In this document: positions 1-6,129 of the stretch, one piece after another
Layout of the letters: each line of letters starts with the position of its first letter
Numbering within the stretch: the stretch's first letter is position 1
Source: Candidatus Babelota bacterium
Lineage (GTDB): Bacteria > JAGOBX01
Length of the DNA stretch: 8,231 nt
Assembly: GCA_017999075.1 (NCBI GenBank)
Contig: JAGOBX010000141.1
Coordinates: 1-8,231 of the forward strand
Direction of reading: 5' to 3'
The notes under the pieces: generated by a model
Seen by the model: only the letters and a program-made list of their open reading frames with translations
The model's database searches: none
What the model was told of the DNA's origin: nothing
Made by a program: the position numbers and the translations under genes

Positions 1-15
1 TATTTATATTATATA

Positions 16-67
16 TTTTTTCACAAAATAAACTTATGGTTTATCAATATATAAATTTTGTAAAAAA
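16..67. terminator. AT-rich imperfect dyad, possible weak terminator downstream of the operon
   Basis: TTTTTTCACAAAAT (16-29) and ATTTTGTAAAAAA (55-67) are inverted complements apart from one extra C at 22. An alternative inner hairpin, ATAAAC (28-33) with GTTTAT (39-44), has a five-base loop. The stem is nearly all A-T, so it would be weak; its place 50-100 bases after the last stop of the operon is what suggests termination, in either direction. The remainder of 1-114 shows no gene. Confidence 0.3.
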
Positions 68-107
68 TGGCAGAACTGCAATAATGGCAGAACGGCCGTT
101 TGCAAAC
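66..107. repeat. Short direct repeat and overlapping palindromes just after the operon
   Basis: The 11-mer AATGGCAGAAC occurs at 66-76 and again at 83-93, a 17-base period. It is followed by two perfect 10-bp palindromes that overlap by three bases: AACGGCCGTT (91-100) and GTTTGCAAAC (98-107). A small GCAG-AA-CTGC dyad sits at 70-79. The stretch is clearly richer in G+C than its surroundings and begins about eight bases beyond the stop codon of the glycosyltransferase. Read on the minus strand it ends in a run of six T (67-62), so a weak intrinsic terminator is possible (CTGC/GCAG stem, seven-base loop), though the stem is short. Confidence 0.45.
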
Positions 108-114
108 ATTCCCG

Positions 115-1353
115 TTATTCCGGTTGTATATAACATAATTTTTCTTTTACCATAACATATATTTCTTCAGGGGAAAAATCATTAACGCATTTATTGTTTT
201 TACAAGCGCTCAGTCTGTAATTAAAAACATTAAGACAAGGACTGCAATTATAATTTTTATATAATACTGTACAGTTTTTACTTAAAGGTTTATATAAGAC
301 AGGAGTTTCTGGACCGAAAAATACAAATGAATTTATATTTGTTAAAGCTGAAAAATGAGCTGCTCCGCCGTCATTTGTAATTAATAATTTTGAGATATGG
401 CATAATTGTATAAATTCATACAGAGAAGTTTCTCCTGTTATATTTATACAGCGGGTTGAATTAATTTTATTTTTAAGATGTTCATTTTTATCATAGGCAT
501 TTTTAGTTCCTGAAATAATTACTAAAAAATTAGTATGTTTTTCAATTATCATTTTTGCAAAAGCTTCATAATTTTCATATTTCCATCCCCGTAAAGGTAT
601 TTCTCCTGCATCCGGACTTAAAATACAAATTTTTATATTATCACTAAATTCAGCATAATTTTTTTTTATAAGCGATCTTATTTTGTCACAGCATTTTTTA
701 TCATATTGAATTTGAGAAAACTCTGTGTTTTCCTGAATATTTTTTTTAAGCATAGGTTCTTCATTCTGTTCAAATATAACAGAGTCAATAAGAGCAATAT
801 AGTTTTTATATAAATGTTCGTAATAATTGAATGTAACGTGTTTTGTTAAAAAATTTCCGCGGTATAATCCTTCAACATTATTAAGATGAAATCCAGCATA
901 TTCTTTATATGAAATCAGAAAACTGTAAATACTTGAGAATCTGGAAAACATTTCAAAATCAAATATTATATCTATTTTTTGTTTTCTAAAAAAGATTATA
1001 GTTTTTAATGTATCTTTTATAAACTGAAAAAAATTTTTGCTTTCAATAGTAATAATATTTTTTTCAGGAATTATATTTAGTATACTGACAGATTCCTTAT
1101 TTTTTTCAAAAATAAGGAAAAATATTTCCGGATTATTGAAAAAATTTTTCAGTTTAGATATTGATTTAGAACTTAATAACGCGCTTCCCATTTCAGGAAG
1201 TTCAATTATAAGTATTTTTACGCCACTGTTTTTATAATTTGAATATTTAGAATTAAATTTTAATAGACTGGCAATTCTATTTAATACAGATAACGCGGCG
1301 CAGACAGGTATTCCAGCATACCTGTCCACAAACCGCATGAATTTTATTTCCAT
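115..1353 (-). CDS. Glycosyltransferase family 9 (heptosyltransferase-like) protein
   Basis: This 412-residue cytosolic protein is probably a GT-B sugar transferase acting on a lipopolysaccharide core or another cell-envelope glycan. The C-terminal half carries the family hallmarks: a nucleotide-sugar loop after ILSPDAG (244-250), the motif NDGGAAH (327-333, usually N-D/T-S-G-P-x-H) and FFGPETP (345-351, usually LFGPTDP). The N-terminal half is Rossmann-like from KILIIELPEMGS (46-57). The GD of the classical N-terminal loop is replaced by GS, so the residue corresponding to the proposed catalytic Asp of WaaC seems absent. Near the C-terminus, Cys370, Cys373, Cys384 and Cys389 form a cluster. 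The start ATG overlaps the stop of the DUF47 gene (TAATG), with only a weak GAAAG upstream, which suggests translational coupling; Met6 is a less likely start. It is the last gene of the four-gene operon. Family membership is secure; the donor sugar and acceptor cannot be told from the sequence. Confidence 0.9.
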   Translation of the reverse strand: MEIKFMRFVDRYAGIPVCAALSVLNRIASLLKFNSKYSNYKNSGVKILIIELPEMGSALLSSKSISKLKNFFNNPEIFFLIFEKNKESVSILNIIPEKNIITIESKNFFQFIKDTLKTIIFFRKQKIDIIFDFEMFSRFSSIYSFLISYKEYAGFHLNNVEGLYRGNFLTKHVTFNYYEHLYKNYIALIDSVIFEQNEEPMLKKNIQENTEFSQIQYDKKCCDKIRSLIKKNYAEFSDNIKICILSPDAGEIPLRGWKYENYEAFAKMIIEKHTNFLVIISGTKNAYDKNEHLKNKINSTRCINITGETSLYEFIQLCHISKLLITNDGGAAHFSALTNINSFVFFGPETPVLYKPLSKNCTVLYKNYNCSPCLNVFNYRLSACKNNKCVNDFSPEEIYVMVKEKLCYIQPE

Positions 1354-2003
1354 TAAACTTTCATTTTTATCATAGTAATTTCAATATAATCAGCAACATT
1401 TTCTATTGAATCTGCTATTCCTGAAATCAGTGTTATAAGTTCTTCGATTATTAATTTATCAACTTTATCAAGAGTTGTATTAGTTTTATAGAGATACATT
1501 TTAGCAGCCCATTCGATTTTATCAACTTTTTGTTCATATTTTGAAACTTCTTCAGCAAGCTGCATTATTTTTTTGAAATTATTAGGTATAAATTCAAAAA
1601 TTTCAAGGAATTTGTTGTAAGTTTCAAGTACAGCTTCAGTAAGCTGTTTTAAATAAATTTTAATTTCATTAGGCATATCGACTTGACGTAAAAATATCTC
1701 TTTACAAACTTTTACTGCAAGTCCAGGGACCTTGTCAACAAAATCAGGAATCCTCGTAAAATTTTCTCTGTAAAACGGAAGGAAAGCTCCTTCGCAGAGT
1801 TTACGCTGAATTTCTCTTCTTGCTTCGTCAGCTTCGTGTTCTTTTTTATGAACCTGAAAAGATAATTCTTTGAGTTGTTCGTCGTTTGCGCCGTCGCAAT
1901 AAGCAGTGATAAAATCATTAAATAATTTTAAATTTTCTTCTATCAAATCAAAATGCTGTCCCATTAATTCAATAACTTTTTCTTCTTTGTTACGAAAAAA
2001 CAT
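1353..2003 (-). CDS. DUF47 / PhoU-like protein, partner of the PiT phosphate transporter
   Basis: This 216-residue, soluble, all-helical protein belongs to the DUF47 (TIGR00153, PhoU-related) family, usually found beside PiT transporters and thought to modulate phosphate uptake at the cytosolic face of the membrane. The typical N-terminus (MFFRNKEEKV) is followed by acidic PhoU-like repeats: HKKEHEADEARREI (52-65), EEVSKYEQKVDKIEW (151-165) and the closing IENVADYIE segment (200-208). In PhoU proteins the E-x-x-x-D patterns bind metal clusters; that role is inferred here. Length matches the family, so the gene looks intact. The start is well supported by a GGGGGAG Shine-Dalgarno five bases upstream. 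It lies 27 bases after the transporter gene and overlaps the glycosyltransferase start by one base, so co-expression with both is likely. Identification is firm; the direction of its effect on transport is unknown. Confidence 0.93.
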   Translation of the reverse strand: MFFRNKEEKVIELMGQHFDLIEENLKLFNDFITAYCDGANDEQLKELSFQVHKKEHEADEARREIQRKLCEGAFLPFYRENFTRIPDFVDKVPGLAVKVCKEIFLRQVDMPNEIKIYLKQLTEAVLETYNKFLEIFEFIPNNFKKIMQLAEEVSKYEQKVDKIEWAAKMYLYKTNTTLDKVDKLIIEELITLISGIADSIENVADYIEITMIKMKV

Positions 2004-2008
2004 TTTAA

Positions 2009-2015
2009 CTCCCCC
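2009..2015 (-). promoter_or_regulatory. Ribosome binding site of the DUF47 gene
   Basis: On the minus strand GGGGGAG stands five bases before the ATG at 2003. It is the strongest Shine-Dalgarno inside the operon and fixes the start codon; it may raise expression of the regulator relative to the transporter. Confidence 0.8.
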
Positions 2016-2030
2016 TTTTTCCGAAATATT

Positions 2031-3125
2031 TTATAAAGCAAATTTGTAAAGAATATATGCTATAGTAGCCCCTAAAACCGGAGTCATTACCCATCCTATA
2101 AAAATAAATCCTAATGTTTTGTATCTTATTGTATTTCCACCGCGTATTAGACCTATGCCCATAACAGCACCGACTATTGCCTGAGATGAAGAGACAGGTA
2201 CTTTTAACATTGTAAAGACCATTAAACTTAATGAATGAGAAAATACTGTTATCATAGCAGAAAACGGGTCAAGAGCTGTAATACTGCTGCCTACTGTATA
2301 CATAACTTTTTTACTGTAAGTCAAAGCTCCTATTGCAATTGATAAGCTTCCTATAAATGCTGCTATTAGAGCAGGCTCTTTCCACCAGACGTGAACTGCG
2401 TTTGCACTGATATCGCCGAACATCCCTGAATTATAATATGGAGCTGTAGTGATAACAACATTATTCGCGCCGAGTTCGTATGCTCCATAACTTCCAGCTA
2501 AAAGTAAGAGAATTCTGTAAAGTCTGTTTAATCCGGATAGATCTTTACCATAAAATAGTTTTATTATAAAACCTACTATGTAATATAATACTATTGAAAT
2601 TATAGCTGTTCCTATAGGATTCAATACCCAACATACAAGCATTTTTCCGAATTTGGTCCAATCAGCTACGGTAGCCCAGTTTATAGGTCCTCCTAAAGCC
2701 AAAGCGTCAGATATCGCCATTCCAAGCATTGCACCGATTGCGGCTTGAGAAGTAGATGCAGGAATACCAAGAATTGTGGCTACAAGAACAGTTAATGCCG
2801 CAGCTAATGTTGAAATAAATGCTTTTGTTTCGTTATTTGAACTTTTTTCATTTTGTTTTTCACTTGGTGATTGAGAAGTTTGCTGCTCTGAATTTTCGTT
2901 CTGAGATGTGTGTTTAAAATTTAGTTCTTCAAAAAGATGAGTACCGTGGATACAGGAACCAAGTATTACAAATATGGCTATTAAAGTTACCGCTGTTTTG
3001 AATTTAATTGAATTTGTGGCTACAGCAGTTCCGAAAACATTAGCAGAATCATTTGCTCCAACCCCCCATCCGAGAAATAATCCGCCGAACAGTTTCCAAT
3101 TAAGGATTTTTAACAATGAAATCAT
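2031..3125 (-). CDS. pit: PiT-family inorganic phosphate transporter
   Basis: This 364-residue inner-membrane protein belongs to the PiT/Pho4 family (TC 2.A.20), which couples phosphate or metal-phosphate uptake to a cation gradient. The internal duplication typical of the family is visible. The first half has GWGVGANDSANVFGTAV (19-35) and PASTSQAAIGAMLG (122-135); the second half has GANNVVI (219-225) and PVSSSQAIVGAVMGIG (310-325). Hydrophobic segments occur at roughly 10-22, 44-62, 104-140, 162-190, 204-218, 252-270, 296-308, 312-328 and 337-360. A polar, Q/S/N/E-rich linker of about 30 residues (71-100) follows the second segment. In the second repeat the usual GxND aspartate is Asn222. 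GGAG lies ten bases before the ATG and supports the start. The gene follows the radical SAM gene after 44 bases and precedes its DUF47 partner by 27 bases, an arrangement that strongly supports phosphate as substrate, although sulfate relatives exist in the superfamily. Confidence 0.95.
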   Translation of the reverse strand: MISLLKILNWKLFGGLFLGWGVGANDSANVFGTAVATNSIKFKTAVTLIAIFVILGSCIHGTHLFEELNFKHTSQNENSEQQTSQSPSEKQNEKSSNNETKAFISTLAAALTVLVATILGIPASTSQAAIGAMLGMAISDALALGGPINWATVADWTKFGKMLVCWVLNPIGTAIISIVLYYIVGFIIKLFYGKDLSGLNRLYRILLLLAGSYGAYELGANNVVITTAPYYNSGMFGDISANAVHVWWKEPALIAAFIGSLSIAIGALTYSKKVMYTVGSSITALDPFSAMITVFSHSLSLMVFTMLKVPVSSSQAIVGAVMGIGLIRGGNTIRYKTLGFIFIGWVMTPVLGATIAYILYKFAL

Positions 3126-3135
3126 ATCTTATTAT

Positions 3136-3139
3136 CTCC
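3136..3139 (-). promoter_or_regulatory. Ribosome binding site of the PiT gene
   Basis: GGAG (in CGGAGATAA) lies ten bases before the ATG at 3125 on the minus strand, a slightly long but usable spacing, within the 44-base gap after the radical SAM gene. Confidence 0.65.
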
Positions 3140-3169
3140 GTATGTTTCATTTAAAAATAATATTATAAT

Positions 3170-4768
3170 CTAATAATAAAATTTTTCAATGAAATTTTTT
3201 GATAAGTCAAAGTTTTGTTCATAAGAAAATAATTTATAATAAAATTTTTCTGATTTTTTTGTAATATCGTTTATTCCGAATAATTTTTTTTCGGTTTTTA
3301 TTTTGTTATATAAAATTTTAAACAGCAAGCTTTGATTGAGTTTAACATTTGAAACGATATTATTATTGCCTAATTCAGGAAGTTCAATATTATTTTCTGA
3401 ATTAAAAATTTTTATTAAATTAAGAGTCCGTATTAAACGGAAGAAAGTTATTAAATCTGTTTTAGAAAAAAAATCAGTTTCATAACAGGCAGCAGTCATT
3501 CTCATAGCAGAATAAGGGATTTTATCTATTTTTGATTTGTGATATTTAAAAATATCAAGGTTTGGAAGAGGATAAAAAATAGAAGGTCCTATTACAACAT
3601 TTTTTTGTTCAGTTAAAAATTCCAATGCTTTTATTAAATCATCATATGATTGACCGGGTAATCCTATTATTAAATAAACAGTTACAAGCATATTGAGATT
3701 ATATGCGGCTTGAATGATTTCCGATAATAATTTTAAATCTGTTTTTCTTGAAAAATTTTGTGCGCCGCAGTCGACAAGAGATATATTCAAAGTTTGCATT
3801 CCTGATTTATTTAAGCATTTTATTAAATTTGAATCAAGATTTATATAATGCAGTCCGTTCATAAAATATAGTTTAAGATCAGAAAAATTTTTTATGATAA
3901 ATTCACAGAATTCAAATGTATAAAATTTGTCGGAAGTAAAATTTTCGTCTTCAATATTAAGAGCTGTAAGTCCGTATCTTTTTATGTTATACGAAATTTC
4001 ATTTTTAACAATTTCAATATTTTTTTTTGAATAACCTGTTGTATTTTTATTTGAAGAACAGAACGTGCAGCTGTATCCGCATCCTCGTGATGTTACTAAA
4101 GAAAGGCATTTTTGTTTTCCGATTTTGTATTTTTCGGTATCAATGAAATCAAGTTTATAAAAGTTGTCATTAATATTGAAATTGTCAGATTTATGCGTAA
4201 TTATGAGCTGGTTATTTCTTATAAAAGCTATGTTAGGAACATTTTCCGGAGAACTAATACTTAACAATAAATTTTTTAAAGTTTCTTCTCCTTCGCGGAA
4301 TACGGTAAAATCAATGACTCCTGATTTTAAGAGAAGTTCAAACATTACAGGGATATTATTTCCTCCTGCTATAACAGGTTTGCCTGAAAAATTTTTTTTT
4401 ATAATTCCGCAGTATTCAATAACAGTTTTATAATAAGGAGTAAAGTTAGAAGATATACAAAAATAATCGGTATCATAATATTTGGTTTTAAGAATGCTTT
4501 CAAATTTTTCATTTGAATATCCAAACCTGAAAAAATCGTGGAATAATTTTGCCGGTGAAAAATCTTTGACATAATATTTGTTCAAATATTCAAAGTCATC
4601 GTCTGTTTTAATTTTTAGCGGTTTAATACCGGTAACACAGTCGAGAATTTTAACATTAATTTTGAATTTTTGAAGGTAATTAGCTATATAAATGAGCCCT
4701 GTAGGGAAAGTACGTTGTTTAGTTATATAAAAATCTTCTATAGCAGGCTGTATCAATAATACGTTCAT
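3170..4768 (-). CDS. B12-binding-type radical SAM protein of unknown substrate
   Basis: This 532-residue protein has the layout of the B12-dependent class of radical SAM enzymes. The N-terminal Rossmann-like domain (1 to about 190) begins MNVLLIQPAIEDFY and includes IAGGNN (133-138) and FREGEET (157-163), matching the GGxH and GEGE motifs of cobalamin-binding relatives. The radical SAM core (about 218-430) has the [4Fe-4S] motif SRGCGYSCTFC with Cys230, Cys234 and Cys237, then IEDENF (272-277) and LIIGLPGQS (366-374). The rest (about 430-532) is Lys/Asn-rich and unrecognised. The GGxH histidine is Asn here, so cobalamin may bind base-off or not at all. It is the first gene of the operon with the phosphate transporter, its partner and a GT9 enzyme. 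The start has no Shine-Dalgarno, but the N-terminus fits the family. Relatives methylate or rearrange lipids, cofactors and natural products; the substrate here cannot be named. Confidence 0.9.
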   Translation of the reverse strand: MNVLLIQPAIEDFYITKQRTFPTGLIYIANYLQKFKINVKILDCVTGIKPLKIKTDDDFEYLNKYYVKDFSPAKLFHDFFRFGYSNEKFESILKTKYYDTDYFCISSNFTPYYKTVIEYCGIIKKNFSGKPVIAGGNNIPVMFELLLKSGVIDFTVFREGEETLKNLLLSISSPENVPNIAFIRNNQLIITHKSDNFNINDNFYKLDFIDTEKYKIGKQKCLSLVTSRGCGYSCTFCSSNKNTTGYSKKNIEIVKNEISYNIKRYGLTALNIEDENFTSDKFYTFEFCEFIIKNFSDLKLYFMNGLHYINLDSNLIKCLNKSGMQTLNISLVDCGAQNFSRKTDLKLLSEIIQAAYNLNMLVTVYLIIGLPGQSYDDLIKALEFLTEQKNVVIGPSIFYPLPNLDIFKYHKSKIDKIPYSAMRMTAACYETDFFSKTDLITFFRLIRTLNLIKIFNSENNIELPELGNNNIVSNVKLNQSLLFKILYNKIKTEKKLFGINDITKKSEKFYYKLFSYEQNFDLSKNFIEKFYY

Positions 4769-4883
4769 TTTAACAATAATAATTTTGATAATCTAAAAAT
4801 CAATATATTTATTGACTTTTTTGTATAATTTTATAAAACTAAAAACTTAAAAAATATTATACTTTTTAAATTGATGTAATTTT
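4769..4883. promoter_or_regulatory. Divergent AT-rich intergenic region between the radical SAM operon and mltA
   Basis: This 115-base spacer is almost all A/T and must hold the promoters of both mltA and the four-gene operon. For mltA, TTGACT (4812-4817) is a good -35 match; the perfect TATAAT (4824-4829) lies only six bases after it, too close to pair, so the true -10 may be the weaker TAAAAC at 4834-4839 (16-base spacing), or TATAAT acts with a poor -35. For the operon on the minus strand, TTGATT (4803-4798) and TATTAT (4781-4776) are 16 bases apart. No operator or hairpin stands out. In sequence this AT-rich, such matches arise often by chance, so only the presence of promoters, not their exact position, is secure. 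Confidence 0.55.
4776..4803 (-). promoter_or_regulatory. Candidate sigma-70-type promoter of the radical SAM-PiT-DUF47-GT9 operon
   Basis: On the minus strand a -35-like TTGATT (4803-4798) is separated by 16 bases from a -10-like TATTAT (4781-4776). Initiation about seven bases further on would fall at or next to the ATG at 4768, giving a leaderless or nearly leaderless transcript. That would agree with the missing Shine-Dalgarno. It remains a chance match candidate in very AT-rich DNA. Confidence 0.3.
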
Positions 4884-6095
4884 ATGAAAAAACAATTGAT
4901 TTTATTTTTGATGTTATATTTTATTTTTGTTTCATGCGGACATAAAAATGTTGTATTAAAACCTGACGTAAAACCGATATGGACAAATCAGAATTCATTG
5001 AAAAAAATTGATTCCGTAATTTTTTCTGACGATTTGACAAAACAGTCTTTGATTAGTGCAGCAGAAAATTCTTTGAAATATATAAATAAAAAAAATTCTT
5101 CGGATGTTTTATATTTCGGTTCTGATACTTTTTCAATATCCCAATTAAAAACTACAATAATTGATTTTAAAACAAAAGTTGAAGAATTAGATTTGACGGA
5201 TACTTTTTTTAATTATATAAGTCAGAATTATCATATTTATAAATCTGCTTCAGATACTGTTTTATTTACAGGTTATTATGAAGCTTTTTTAAAAGGATCA
5301 TTGGTTCAATCGGACACGTTCAGGTATCCGTTATATTCTAAGCCTGAGGACATGTATAAAATTGAATTATCCAAATTTCCCATATACTCTAAATTTAAAG
5401 ATTCAGGATTACCGAAACAATTGCGATGCAGAATAGACAATTCAGGCAAAACGGTTTTACCGTACTATACCAGAGATGAAATAGATAATGGGAAAAAACT
5501 TGAAAATAAAAATTTAGAGATTGTTTGGTGCGACAGTTTAATAGATATATTTTTTCTTCAGATTCAAGGTTCGGGTATAGTTCAGCTTGATAACGGTGAT
5601 TCAATGCGCGTTAATTACAGCGATGAAAACGGGCATCCGTATAAACCGATAGGAAAATATTTACTGGAAAAAAAAGTTTTAACCAAAGAAAATGTTTCTA
5701 TGCAGTCTATACGTTCTTATCTTGAATCTCACAATGAAGAAATTACGGATGTTTTTAATTATAATCCGAGTTATGTTTTTTTTAGAAAAGTTGAGGAAGG
5801 TCCTCTTGGAAATATAGAAGTACCATTAACTCCGTTACGCAGCGCAGCTTTTGATTCAAGAATTTTCCCGAAAGGGGCGTTGTGTTTTATAGAAACTTAT
5901 AAACCTGTGTTTGATGAAAATAACAGGATTATAGATTGGAAGAAATGTTACAGATTTATTTTTAATCAGGATACAGGAGGCGCAATTGTAGGACCTGGCA
6001 GAGTAGATTTGTTTACAGGTTTTGGAAAACAGAGCGAAATTACAGCAGGTCATTTGAAACATTACGGAAACCTGTATTTTTTGATAAAAAAATAA
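4884..6095 (+). CDS. mltA: MltA-family membrane-bound lytic murein transglycosylase (lipoprotein)
   Basis: This 403-residue protein cleaves the MurNAc-GlcNAc bond of peptidoglycan non-hydrolytically, leaving 1,6-anhydro-MurNAc ends. Residues 1-17 are a lipoprotein signal peptide ending FVSC, with Cys18 the likely lipidated residue; Gly at +2 (not Asp) predicts sorting to the outer membrane. MltA-domain hallmarks are TGYYEAFLKGS (129-139), YPLYSKPED (148-156), FFLQIQGSG (223-231), NGHPYKPIGK (249-258) and NPSYVFF (294-300). The C-terminal 3D domain keeps its three aspartates: Asp324 in AAFDSRIFPKG, Asp363 in DTGGAIVG and Asp375 in GRVDLFTGFG. By spacing, Asp375 corresponds to catalytic Asp308 of E. 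coli MltA (inference). Length is slightly above the E. coli enzyme, with an extra N-terminal stretch (about 20-120) before the conserved core. There is no clear Shine-Dalgarno; an ATG ten bases upstream is followed at once by TAA, so this start is preferred. Transcribed alone, divergently from the radical SAM operon. Confidence 0.95.
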   Translation: MKKQLILFLMLYFIFVSCGHKNVVLKPDVKPIWTNQNSLKKIDSVIFSDDLTKQSLISAAENSLKYINKKNSSDVLYFGSDTFSISQLKTTIIDFKTKVEELDLTDTFFNYISQNYHIYKSASDTVLFTGYYEAFLKGSLVQSDTFRYPLYSKPEDMYKIELSKFPIYSKFKDSGLPKQLRCRIDNSGKTVLPYYTRDEIDNGKKLENKNLEIVWCDSLIDIFFLQIQGSGIVQLDNGDSMRVNYSDENGHPYKPIGKYLLEKKVLTKENVSMQSIRSYLESHNEEITDVFNYNPSYVFFRKVEEGPLGNIEVPLTPLRSAAFDSRIFPKGALCFIETYKPVFDENNRIIDWKKCYRFIFNQDTGGAIVGPGRVDLFTGFGKQSEITAGHLKHYGNLYFLIKK

Positions 6096-6129
6096 AAGTT
6101 ATTATTTAAAATTAATCTGTTATTTTATT
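6096..6129. other. Convergent intergenic gap between mltA and the chemoreceptor gene
   Basis: Only 34 A/T-rich bases separate the two stop codons. AAATAAAA (6090-6097) and TTTTATTT (6123-6130) form an 8-bp A-T-only inverted repeat that reaches both stop codons and, with flanking A and T runs, could act as a weak bidirectional terminator. No GC-rich hairpin is present, so read-through and antisense overlap of the two transcripts are possible. Confidence 0.35.

Noticed and set aside
1037-1237. Short open frames antisense or out of frame to the GT9, DUF47, PiT, radical SAM and mltA genes (for example 1037-1237, 1712-1918, 4164-4433, 5395-5604)
   Set aside because: Each lies wholly inside a gene of clear family identity, shows no recognisable domain and has no supporting initiation site.
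1351-1355. One-base overlap TAATG as a sequencing frameshift joining DUF47 and GT9
   Set aside because: Both proteins have normal length and complete family ends; such overlaps are common in bacterial operons with coupled translation.
4812-4829. TTGACT plus TATAAT as a textbook promoter for mltA
   Set aside because: The two hexamers are only six bases apart, far from the 16-18 needed, so they cannot serve together as -35 and -10; they are kept only as separate weak candidates.
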